Part shown: positions 1 through 6,183 of the stretch, piece after piece
Layout: each line of letters begins with the position of its first letter
How positions within the stretch are numbered: position 1 is the first letter of the stretch
Assembly (NCBI GenBank): GCA_017453705.1
Contig: JAFTEK010000006.1
Location: 1-7,248 of the forward strand
DNA: 7,248 bases
Source of the DNA: Treponema sp.
Lineage (GTDB): Bacteria > Spirochaetota > Spirochaetia > Treponematales > Treponemataceae
Direction of reading: 5' to 3'
Notes under the pieces: model-generated
Seen by the model: the letters and a program-made list of their open reading frames with translations, nothing else
Told to the model about the DNA's origin: nothing
Databases searched by the model: none
Program-made: the position numbers and the translations under genes

Positions 1-963
1 AAGAGCCTTGATTCATGTCTTGTCAAGGCCAAGTCCATGTATGGGGTGGAGAGAATCGCTGTCCTCGTCGGGGGCTGTGATAATGGCAGCGAACTTTCGC
101 TCAAAGCACACAGGCAGTATCTGGAGACAGGCTCCTTTCCCAAAGACTACAAGCTCGATATGCAGGGAGCCTCTTATGTTGCTTCATATATCAAGGATCT
201 GCTCAAACTGGAAGGGCCTGCCACTGCAATAGCAACAGCCTGTTCCTCCAGTTCCACTGCTATGGCGAGAGCCGCTGACATGATAAGCGGAGGAATATGT
301 GACGCAGCTCTTGTAGGAGGGGTTGACATAGTGTCAGACTTGGAGCTACTGGGCTTTGCTTCAATGGAGTGCATCTCCCCCTCACCCACAAACCCCTTTA
401 GCATAAACCGTATGGGCATCACCCTGGGCGAGGCAGCTTGTTTTTTTATCATTTCACGTGACAAGCTCCTCACAGGAGAGCCTGTCGTCTTTCTCGCAGG
501 CTATGGGGAGACATCGGATGCCTATCATGTCACATCTCCAGATCCAGATGCCAGCGGAGCTGTCCAAGCGATGCGGCAAGCACTTGATAGCGCAGGAATA
601 AAAGCAGGACAGCTGGATTATGTGAACCTGCATGGTACGGGAACCCATCCCGGAGATGCGATGGAAGCCCTTGCGGTCAGCAAAGCCCTAGGCTGCCAAA
701 TTCCATGCAGTGCGAGCAAGTCCATTACAGGCCATACCCTAGGGGCCGCGGGCGCTATTTCAGCCGCTATCTGCCATGAAGTCCTTGTGCGCAACAGATT
801 TCCTGCCCAATATTGGGATGGACAGTATGACAGTAATATCCCAAGGATAAAGATAGTGGATGCATCCTTTTCACCTACAGAAAAAAAGACATTGCATTAT
901 TGTATGAGCAACTCATTTGGATTTGGCGGCGTAAACGTTTCGCTGGTCTTTGGAAAGGATTGA
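1..963 (+). CDS. Beta-ketoacyl-ACP synthase, 5'-truncated (FabF/FabB-like, ApeO-like)
   Basis: This is a condensing enzyme of the FabB/FabF thiolase-fold family. It joins a malonyl-ACP unit to a growing acyl chain in the cytoplasm. The frame is open from base 1, so the start lies outside the window, and 320 residues are visible. The ATG at position 37 falls inside the conserved N-terminal half and is not a credible start. The catalytic triad is complete: Cys in TACSSSST (codon 241-243), His in LHGTGTHPGD (631-633) and His in KSITGHTLGAAG (733-735). The C-terminal SNSFGFGGVN motif is also present. A dehydratase, a reductase and a second synthase follow at once, the order of apeO-P-Q-R in aryl polyene clusters, so an ApeO-type elongating role is likely. 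The triad argues against a chain-length factor. The family call is secure; the polyene product is inferred from context. Confidence 0.9.
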   Translation, partial: KSLDSCLVKAKSMYGVERIAVLVGGCDNGSELSLKAHRQYLETGSFPKDYKLDMQGASYVASYIKDLLKLEGPATAIATACSSSSTAMARAADMISGGICDAALVGGVDIVSDLELLGFASMECISPSPTNPFSINRMGITLGEAACFFIISRDKLLTGEPVVFLAGYGETSDAYHVTSPDPDASGAVQAMRQALDSAGIKAGQLDYVNLHGTGTHPGDAMEALAVSKALGCQIPCSASKSITGHTLGAAGAISAAICHEVLVRNRFPAQYWDGQYDSNIPRIKIVDASFSPTEKKTLHYCMSNSFGFGGVNVSLVFGKD

Positions 964-964
964 T

Positions 965-1534
965 ATGATGGATACATCAAAAGAGATGAATGTAACCGGC
1001 AGCTTTTGGAATACTCTCCCTCCTGAATCTATCCCCCCCGCAACAGTGGATGTGCCTCAGTTTATTTCCACGGATGAGCTCTTGTCATTCGTTCCCCACA
1101 GGGGTAAGATGTTTCTTCTAAGCAGGGTGACAGCACATGATGTCCAAAGCAACAGCATTGTCGCGGAGTATGACATAAGCAAGGATTGTATCCTTTATGA
1201 CGAAAATCTAGGTGGAGTCCCAACTTGGGCTGGATTTGAGATGATGGCACAGGGAATTTCTGCCCTGTGCACCATACAGCTGGTTGCCCACGGAAAGGCA
1301 GAAGAAGCGGCTCCCGGTGTCATACTCAGCGTGAGTGGCTTTAGATCCAGCACAGCCTGCATAGCTCTTGGCAAGACTGTAGAGATTAAGATATGTGAGG
1401 GCTACAGGGTGGAAAATGTATGCCGTTACGACTGTAAAATGTACGAACGTGGCTCTGACAAGCTGTTGGCGCAGTCATCAATAACAGTAATGGGTATTGA
1501 TGATATGCAATCATTCTTTAGCAAGATGGAGTAA
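965..1534 (+). CDS. Hotdog-fold 3-hydroxyacyl-ACP dehydratase (ApeP-like)
   Basis: This 189-residue protein resembles the ApeP/FabZ-like dehydratases, which remove water from 3-hydroxyacyl-ACP to give a trans-2-enoyl-ACP. The hotdog signature is clear. PHRGKMFLLSRV carries the probable catalytic His45. GGVPTWAGFEMMAQG begins the central helix, and its Glu92 matches the acidic partner in FabZ-type enzymes. A proline- and threonine-rich stretch of about 35 residues precedes the fold. The start is one of two tandem ATGs (965 or 968). AAAGGA at 954-959 serves as ribosome binding site, five or eight bases away. A TTG at 950 would overlap the upstream gene and is less likely. The gene begins two bases after the upstream synthase stops, so the two are probably translationally coupled. 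In characterised APE systems ApeP works with a second dehydratase subunit, which is not in this window. Confidence 0.83.
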   Translation: MMDTSKEMNVTGSFWNTLPPESIPPATVDVPQFISTDELLSFVPHRGKMFLLSRVTAHDVQSNSIVAEYDISKDCILYDENLGGVPTWAGFEMMAQGISALCTIQLVAHGKAEEAAPGVILSVSGFRSSTACIALGKTVEIKICEGYRVENVCRYDCKMYERGSDKLLAQSSITVMGIDDMQSFFSKME

Positions 1535-1538
1535 ATAT

Positions 1539-2279
1539 ATGCAGATAGATGATGGCAATTGCAAAAAAGTTCTTGTGACAGGGGCGAGTGGCGGTATAGG
1601 CAGAGCTGTCGCTGTCGCAGCAGCGAAAGAAGGCTACTACGTGATAGCCCATTACGGAAGAAGCCTTGACCGTGCGGAGGAGACTATGACCCTCATAAAG
1701 TCCGCAGGAGGCCAAGGGGAGCTTGTTCAATTTGACGTGTGTGACAGGGATGCCTGTAGACAGGCATTGGACAAGATGACAGAAAAACATGGTGCACTGT
1801 GGGGAATAGTCAGTAACGCCGGTGTCACAAGGGACAATACTTTTCCAGGACTTAGCGGTGAAGATTGGGATTATGTGGTGCACACGAACCTGGATGGTTT
1901 TTTCAACGTAGTGCAGCCACTTACCATGCCCATGTGCCGTAAGAAGCGAGGAAGGATTATCGTCATTTCCTCTGTTAGCGGGATAATGGGAAACCGAGGA
2001 CAGACAAATTATTCTGCATCCAAGGCAGGTCTCATCGGGGCGGCAAAAGCCCTCGCCGTGGAACTTGCAAGCCGGAGCATCACCGTGAATGCAATTGCTC
2101 CCGGCATAATTGAAACGGATATGATAAAGGACGCACCGCTCGATGAGATTCTGAAAGCGGTTCCAATGAGACGGCTGGGACAGCCTGATGAAGTGGCTGC
2201 ACTTGCGATTTTTCTTTTGTCCGAGTCCGCCGGATATATCACACGGCAGGTCATATCCGTCAATGGGGGTATAATATGA
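1539..2279 (+). CDS. fabG: 3-oxoacyl-ACP reductase, FabG-type SDR (ApeQ-like)
   Basis: This 246-residue classical short-chain dehydrogenase/reductase reduces 3-oxoacyl-ACP to 3-hydroxyacyl-ACP with NAD(P)H, the step between condensation and dehydration. The cofactor loop TGASGGIG spans residues 14-21, and the NAG motif lies near 93-95. The catalytic set is Asn117, Ser145, Tyr158 and Lys162, with the same 13-residue Ser-Tyr and 4-residue Tyr-Lys spacing as FabG. Length is normal for the family. The ATG at 1539 is chosen because GGAG at 1528-1531 sits seven bases upstream. An in-frame ATG at 1497 lies inside the dehydratase gene and would add 14 residues unlike the family. The stop overlaps the next start (ATGA at 2276-2279). 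The position between a dehydratase and a synthase suggests a dedicated polyene reductase rather than the housekeeping FabG, though sequence alone cannot separate them. Confidence 0.93.
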   Translation: MQIDDGNCKKVLVTGASGGIGRAVAVAAAKEGYYVIAHYGRSLDRAEETMTLIKSAGGQGELVQFDVCDRDACRQALDKMTEKHGALWGIVSNAGVTRDNTFPGLSGEDWDYVVHTNLDGFFNVVQPLTMPMCRKKRGRIIVISSVSGIMGNRGQTNYSASKAGLIGAAKALAVELASRSITVNAIAPGIIETDMIKDAPLDEILKAVPMRRLGQPDEVAALAIFLLSESAGYITRQVISVNGGII

Positions 2280-3547
2280 ACACATCGGAATTCAAAAGGC
2301 AGGACGGCAGGAGACGGGTCGTTGTCACTGGCGGCGGGATGCTCAGTGCACTGGGCCGTGACTGGAATACAGCCTTTGAGAACCTCAAGGCCAGAAAGAA
2401 CTTTATCAAGTACATAAAGGACTGGGATAAATATGAGCGTATGAACACAAGGCTTGCCTGTCCATACGAGGGAGAGTTTCACGAATACCCCCGCAAAAAG
2501 ATAAGGGGTATGGGAAGGGTTGCAAGGCTTTCACTCGAAGCCACGGAAGCCGCGCTTGAAATGGCAGGTCTCAAGAAAGAGGACGGTGATGTTCTGGATG
2601 AGCTTCACAATGGAAGAACCGGAATAGCATACGGCTCTTGTATGGGGAGCACTGAATCCATCGTGGAGCTGTATTCCATGGAACTGGACAACAGCTCATC
2701 AAAGATTAACTCCCAGACTTACATAAAAGGGATGCCTCAGACATGCCTTTGCAACCTCAGCGTCTTTTACTCTCTCAAAGGGCGGATGATTACAACGAAT
2801 TCCGCCTGTACATCAGGCAGTCAGGCGATAGGATTTGCTTATGAGACAATAGCTGCAGGCCTTCAGGACATAATGATTGCGGGCGGGGCAGAAGAACTTG
2901 TTCCGCCAGATGCCGCTGTTTTTGATGCCCTTGGGGCTGCGGCTTACAAGAACGACAATCCTGAAAAGGAGCCCAAACCTTTTGACAAGGACAGGGATGG
3001 TCTTGTCATAGGGGAAGGAGCCGGGACTTTGATTCTGGAAGACATGGAACATGCCGTTGCAAGAGGTGCGAAGATTTTTGCGGAAGTTGTCGGATTTGGC
3101 ACAAATGCGGACGGAACACACATAACAAACCCAAATCCCGACACCATGGCACGCTCTATGGAACTTGCGCTGGAGAGCGCAGGAATAGGACAGGAGGATA
3201 TAGCCTACATAAACGCACATGGAACTTCCACCGTTACCGGAGATATAGCGGAGTCCAACGCCACATACAAAGTCTTTCCAAGAGCTGTGCCTGTGAGTTC
3301 CAGCAAGAGCTACATAGGACATACGCTGGGAGCCTGTGGAAGCATAGAGGCATGGCTAAGCATAAATATGATGAACGAATGTTGGTTTCATCCAAACCTG
3401 AATCTTTCCACTGTGGATCCACAGTGCGCACCCCTTGGATATATAATTGGTGAAGGTCTGGAGCTTGACTCAGAATATGTAATGTCCAACAATTTTGCCT
3501 TCGGGGGAATAAACACCTCCCTTATTTTCAGGCATATACGAGGCTAA
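2276..3547 (+). CDS. Beta-ketoacyl-ACP synthase (FabF-like, ApeR-like)
   Basis: This is a full-length FabF-family condensing enzyme of 423 residues. It opens with the N-terminal strand motif RVVVTGGGMLSALG. The triad is complete: Cys178 in NSACTSGSQAIG, His315 in NAHGTSTVTGD and His349 in KSYIGHTLGACG. The Cys-His (137) and His-His (34) spacings are close to those of E. coli FabF. The C-terminal NNFAFGGINTS glycine-rich loop is also present. The ATG overlaps the fabG stop by four bases, with a G-run at 2265-2269 as a weak ribosome binding site, so translational coupling is likely. This is the fourth member of a KS-DH-KR-KS set that parallels apeO-P-Q-R. With two intact active sites in the set, the two synthases probably handle different steps, such as priming and elongation. 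That division of labour is inferred. Many isoleucines use ATA codons. Confidence 0.93.
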   Translation: MNTSEFKRQDGRRRVVVTGGGMLSALGRDWNTAFENLKARKNFIKYIKDWDKYERMNTRLACPYEGEFHEYPRKKIRGMGRVARLSLEATEAALEMAGLKKEDGDVLDELHNGRTGIAYGSCMGSTESIVELYSMELDNSSSKINSQTYIKGMPQTCLCNLSVFYSLKGRMITTNSACTSGSQAIGFAYETIAAGLQDIMIAGGAEELVPPDAAVFDALGAAAYKNDNPEKEPKPFDKDRDGLVIGEGAGTLILEDMEHAVARGAKIFAEVVGFGTNADGTHITNPNPDTMARSMELALESAGIGQEDIAYINAHGTSTVTGDIAESNATYKVFPRAVPVSSSKSYIGHTLGACGSIEAWLSINMMNECWFHPNLNLSTVDPQCAPLGYIIGEGLELDSEYVMSNNFAFGGINTSLIFRHIRG

Positions 3548-3549
3548 AG

Positions 3550-5121
3550 ATGCTGCATGTTCCTGTAAAGGTCAAGCTGCCCTTCCTGTGGGGCAGGGCA
3601 GTTTTCAAGAAATATGACTGGCCTAACATCAATCTCGTGGTTGGTCCCAATGGTTCTGGCAAGAGCTTGCTTGTGGAAGCCATTGCAAAAGAATTCGCCA
3701 GCTCTGGATATTCCATCAAGTTCTTTCGCGCGGATGAAGACGAGTCAAAGACAGCCCTTTCTATCGTACAGGGCAACGAGGCTGTCCGTCAAAAGATACA
3801 GGCGGTGCTCTCCAGTATGTTTGGCAAGACCATCGTGTTCAAGCAGGGGGAAGACGGCTCTTACATACCCGTCGTAGTGAACAGGGCTTGGAACGTGGAA
3901 TACAACCTTGAGGAAGTTGAGTGTCATGGACTCAGGGAGATTATAACGCTCCTTTGTGCCTTGTATGCAAACACAGGTAACAGCTGTCTTGTCTTTGACG
4001 AGCCTGAGCTGCACCTGCACCCACAGTTTCAGCAGTTTTTCGCCGAGGAGCTAAGGCGTGTGTCTGCCCGCCATCCAAAGCGGATGTATTTTATCATTAC
4101 CCACTCTCCCTTTTTCATTGACTTGCGTTTCCCTGAAGAACTTTTTGGAGTCCTTGTCTGCCATACCAACAGGGAACCGACTCATATAGAAGCATTGGGG
4201 CGGCGTGATGAAGATTTGCTCGCCCGTTTTCTTCCCAGGTTCAACAGCTATCACAAGCAGTTCTTTTTCTCAGACAAGCAGATTTTTGTCGAAGGCTACA
4301 CCGACCAGCAGGTGTTTACAAGTCTTCTTCCTTATGTCAGTGATGATTTGCCAGTAGCAGGAACTGGGATTATAGACGTAGGCGGTAAAGACGAACTAGG
4401 GGTATTCTGCAAGATATGTGCCCTGTTGGGTACGGACAGCCGCATAATCACTGACTTGGACTCACTTTTTGGTGGAAAGCTCCGGGATGTCTTTTGTTCT
4501 GATCCGCGTTCACAGCTGTGGCTTGAACGTCAGGAAGAGCGGCAGATGCCATTTTACAGGCTCATTTTCACAGAGCGGGAACTGGGGACAAAAATAACAC
4601 TTGAAAAGTTGATTGTACGTCTGGAGCGTTACCTTGCAGTCATTGGCAGAGCCCTCTGTGCTGTTCCAGGAAGCACCGGGGACTCTGAGCAAACTTCTGG
4701 GCCGTTGGAAAACGAGATAGCCCTCCTTGTGGAAAAACTGGATGCCCTGGATCAGAAACACTCCAGGGCAGAGAATGTGGATACATTTAAAACCGTAGTC
4801 CTGCAGGGCGTCATGACGGAAGGTGAGCTACAAGAACAACTGGAGCGGCACTTGAGCACGACTGTCGCAGATGCCCTGCCCAAGGTGAGAAACCTGTTCA
4901 ACTTGATTCTTGCCGCCTCATCTGCCGCAGGTGTCTTTATCCTGCCCCTGGGCTGCATCGAGCACTACTATACCCAGTCTTCCGTCCGCTATATGCCTGT
5001 TGCTGGCAAAGACAGGCTTTTCCACATGGAAAGGAAGAAACTCCTTCGCACCGCCCCTGCGACAGTCCGCAGGGATTATGCCCCTCTTATCGCAATACTG
5101 GAATCTGCCTGTTCCCGGTGA
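3550..5121 (+). CDS. OLD-family ATP-dependent nuclease (ABC ATPase plus TOPRIM)
   Basis: This 523-residue protein joins two recognisable domains. The N-terminal ABC/SMC-like ATPase has Walker A GPNGSGKS at residues 32-39, Walker B with D-loop start VFDEPELHLHP at 148-158, and the switch His185 in ITHSP. The TOPRIM domain follows with VEGYTD (catalytic-type Glu248), DVGGKDE at 276-282 and the metal-binding DLD at 302-304. This is the arrangement of OLD (overcoming lysogenisation defect) proteins, which hydrolyse ATP and nick or cleave DNA in a metal-dependent way; several act in phage defence. The last 190 or so residues look helical and charged. No UvrD-like helicase gene adjoins it, so it fits a stand-alone class 1 OLD rather than a Gabija GajA. 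The ATG is two bases past the upstream stop, with GAGG at 3540-3543 as ribosome binding site, so it appears to belong to the lipid operon. Target and trigger are unknown. Confidence 0.82.
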   Translation: MLHVPVKVKLPFLWGRAVFKKYDWPNINLVVGPNGSGKSLLVEAIAKEFASSGYSIKFFRADEDESKTALSIVQGNEAVRQKIQAVLSSMFGKTIVFKQGEDGSYIPVVVNRAWNVEYNLEEVECHGLREIITLLCALYANTGNSCLVFDEPELHLHPQFQQFFAEELRRVSARHPKRMYFIITHSPFFIDLRFPEELFGVLVCHTNREPTHIEALGRRDEDLLARFLPRFNSYHKQFFFSDKQIFVEGYTDQQVFTSLLPYVSDDLPVAGTGIIDVGGKDELGVFCKICALLGTDSRIITDLDSLFGGKLRDVFCSDPRSQLWLERQEERQMPFYRLIFTERELGTKITLEKLIVRLERYLAVIGRALCAVPGSTGDSEQTSGPLENEIALLVEKLDALDQKHSRAENVDTFKTVVLQGVMTEGELQEQLERHLSTTVADALPKVRNLFNLILAASSAAGVFILPLGCIEHYYTQSSVRYMPVAGKDRLFHMERKKLLRTAPATVRRDYAPLIAILESACSR

Positions 5122-5140
5122 TTATGGGTGTCCTGTTTCG

Positions 5141-5749
5141 CTAAATATCCCACTTGGAATCGCCAAGGCCGGTCAGCTCCCTAAAGCGGGGCATAGAGTA
5201 GCAGGCACGGATGAAGGCATCCCAGTCCTCCCTGTTCCTGTGATTGTGCCGCTGGATGCAGATAGTCTTGAGCTGCAGGTAGTTTGTCGTTATGGTCGCC
5301 CACATCTCAAAGCCCTGGGGCAGGTTGTGCCTTAGAACCATATATGCCTCATAGCTTTTTCCTGAGTCCAGCCATGCCTGATACAGGCGTTTCACCTGCT
5401 CCTTGCTTTCCTGCGTGACGTACTTGCTGTAGGGGTCTGCTTCCCCTGAGATGAATTTCTCCAGCGAGTGAACGGTGGACTGGCTCATGATTATGTCCGC
5501 AAAGTGGTAACGCTGGAACTCCGGCATGACCACCCCATGATGCTTCATGTCAAACGTTACGAGTATTCCCTTCAGATATGCGTCATGTGACTGGTGGGCA
5601 TCCATATTTTTACCCAGCGCAAGGGCGACTTTCTCACGCTTTTCTGTAACAGGCTCTGTTGTATCTATTTCCCCCACATTGAAGGAGTTGTTTATGGCAT
5701 TTATGGCCCGGTTCAAACCAAAGACCTCTATATGTTTTACCTCAAGCAT
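5141..5749 (-). CDS. ThyX-like protein of unknown function, lacking the RHRxxS signature
   Basis: No firm family name can be given for this 202-residue protein, but its layout tracks flavin-dependent thymidylate synthase ThyX. An N-terminal strand (KHIEVFG) is followed by SHDAYLKGILVTFDM (54-68), matching the H-x-F-E-H-I-x-F-T-F region of ThyX. Next come QRYHFADIIMSQST (79-92), where ThyX has RHRxxSxNExS, and LDSGKSYEAYMVLRHNLP (127-144), resembling the SGVPREVARxVLP helix. Last is TTNYLQLKTICIQR (154-167), resembling the NARSLxNFLxLR dUMP-binding helix, with a downstream Trp and Ile also in place. The RHR motif that binds FAD in ThyX is absent, so synthase activity is doubtful. ATG is chosen because the family-like first strand begins there. 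No Shine-Dalgarno is seen, and a consensus promoter ends at the ATG. The gene converges with the OLD gene across 19 bases without a visible terminator. The ORF is sure; the fold is a by-eye inference. Confidence 0.6.
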   Translation of the reverse strand: MLEVKHIEVFGLNRAINAINNSFNVGEIDTTEPVTEKREKVALALGKNMDAHQSHDAYLKGILVTFDMKHHGVVMPEFQRYHFADIIMSQSTVHSLEKFISGEADPYSKYVTQESKEQVKRLYQAWLDSGKSYEAYMVLRHNLPQGFEMWATITTNYLQLKTICIQRHNHRNREDWDAFIRACYSMPRFRELTGLGDSKWDI

Positions 5750-5754
5750 GAGGT

Positions 5755-5783
5755 AATTATAGCACGAATCACACCACTGTGAA
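5755..5783 (-). promoter_or_regulatory. Probable sigma-70-type promoter of the ThyX-like gene, extended -10
   Basis: On the minus strand a perfect TATAAT (5761-5756) is preceded by TGC, giving the extended -10 form TGCTATAAT. A -35-like TTCACA (5783-5778) stands 16 bases upstream. Counting seven bases from the last T places +1 at 5749, the A of the ATG. The message would then have no 5' leader. The -10 is excellent and the -35 is moderate. Confidence 0.65.
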
Positions 5784-5822
5784 AGGGGGCATATTTTCTT
5801 GTTTACTCTGCTACCTGCGTTA

Positions 5823-5850
5823 TTGCTTTTTTCTGTTTACTGAGTACAAT
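5823..5850 (+). promoter_or_regulatory. Probable promoter of the TSCPD gene
   Basis: A -35-like TTGCTT (5823-5828) and a -10-like TACAAT (5845-5850) are separated by 16 bases. They predict a start near the A at 5857 and a 5' UTR of about 66 bases that contains the inverted repeat at 5869-5899. The gene has its own divergent intergenic region and no other plus-strand gene close upstream, so a local promoter is expected. This pair is the best match there. Confidence 0.5.
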
Positions 5851-5868
5851 AGGGATAGGCAAATTAGG

Positions 5869-5899
5869 CAGTTGCAAAAGTAACCGACTTTTGCAACTG
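5869..5899 (+). promoter_or_regulatory. Perfect 13-bp inverted repeat in the 5' region of the TSCPD gene
   Basis: The arm CAGTTGCAAAAGT (5869-5881) is followed by a five-base gap and its exact reverse complement (5887-5899). It ends 12 bases before the ribosome binding site of the TSCPD gene and lies downstream of the predicted promoter, so the transcript could fold it into a 13-bp hairpin with a five-base loop. No T-run follows, so it is not a normal intrinsic terminator. It could be a repressor operator read as DNA or an RNA element affecting stability or translation. The sequence does not decide between these. Confidence 0.75.
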
Positions 5900-5911
5900 G
5901 CTCAAATCATT

Positions 5912-5915
5912 GGAG
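5912..5915 (+). promoter_or_regulatory. Ribosome binding site of the TSCPD gene
   Basis: GGAG stands seven bases before the ATG at 5923, which fixes the start. It contrasts with the two nearby minus-strand genes, which show no such site. Confidence 0.7.
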
Positions 5916-5922
5916 CAACAAG

Positions 5923-6165
5923 ATGACATATACATACAAGACAGAGGGAACCTGCTCAACTCAAATTCAGTTTGACAAAGACGAGAATGGTATCATAACG
6001 AACGTTGTTTTCACAAAAGGTTGCAACGGAAACCTAAAGGCAGTATCCAAGCTTGTCAATGGGATGAAAGCAGAGGAAATTGCAGTCAAGCTCGGCGGGA
6101 ACACCTGTGGCAACCGTCCGACATCTTGTGCGGATCAGCTTGCAAAAGCCGTCATGTCCGTTTGA
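5923..6165 (+). CDS. TSCPD domain-containing protein (TIGR03905-type)
   Basis: This is a small 80-residue stand-alone TSCPD-domain protein of the kind annotated as the TIGR03905 family. Related domains occur at the C-terminus of class II (adenosylcobalamin-dependent) ribonucleotide reductases, where their cysteines are thought to bind metal or carry thiols. The role of the short stand-alone proteins is not established. The visible pattern is TEGTCSTQI (Cys11), FTKGCNGN (Cys34), GGNTCGNRP (Cys62) and PTSCADQLAKA (Cys69). Four spaced cysteines suggest a zinc or other metal site. There is no signal peptide or membrane segment, so it should be cytoplasmic. The start is set by GGAG at 5912-5915. 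It diverges from the ThyX-like gene and converges with the alkylation-repair gene, whose stop is 18 bases away. A nucleotide-metabolism link to the ThyX-like neighbour is tempting but unsupported beyond proximity. Confidence 0.85.
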   Translation: MTYTYKTEGTCSTQIQFDKDENGIITNVVFTKGCNGNLKAVSKLVNGMKAEEIAVKLGGNTCGNRPTSCADQLAKAVMSV

Positions 6166-6183
6166 TTTTATCGGGAAGGCAGA

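Noticed and set aside
37..963. The ATG at 37 as the true start of the first ketosynthase
   Set aside because: The frame is open to base 1 with family-like sequence, and a start there would remove the conserved N-terminal region of the thiolase fold.
1518..2285. A long open frame of 255 residues on the minus strand
   Set aside because: It lies opposite the FabG reductase, whose motifs are unmistakable. Its translation is rich in Cys and His with no recognisable domain, so it is a shadow frame.
2813..3322. A 169-residue minus-strand open frame
   Set aside because: It is fully antisense to the second ketosynthase, with no family signature.
3550..5121. Gabija GajA or PARIS AriA as the identity of the ATPase-TOPRIM gene
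   Set aside because: Gabija needs an adjacent GajB helicase, and the next gene is convergent and unrelated. In PARIS the TOPRIM protein is a separate gene, whereas here it is fused to the ATPase.
4910..5335. A 141-residue plus-strand open frame across the end of the OLD gene and into the convergent gene
   Set aside because: It is out of frame with the OLD domain and antisense to the ThyX-like gene, with proline-rich low-information composition.
5869..5899. The 13-bp inverted repeat as an intrinsic terminator
   Set aside because: No T-run follows the stem on either strand, and it lies between divergent genes, where no transcript needs to end.
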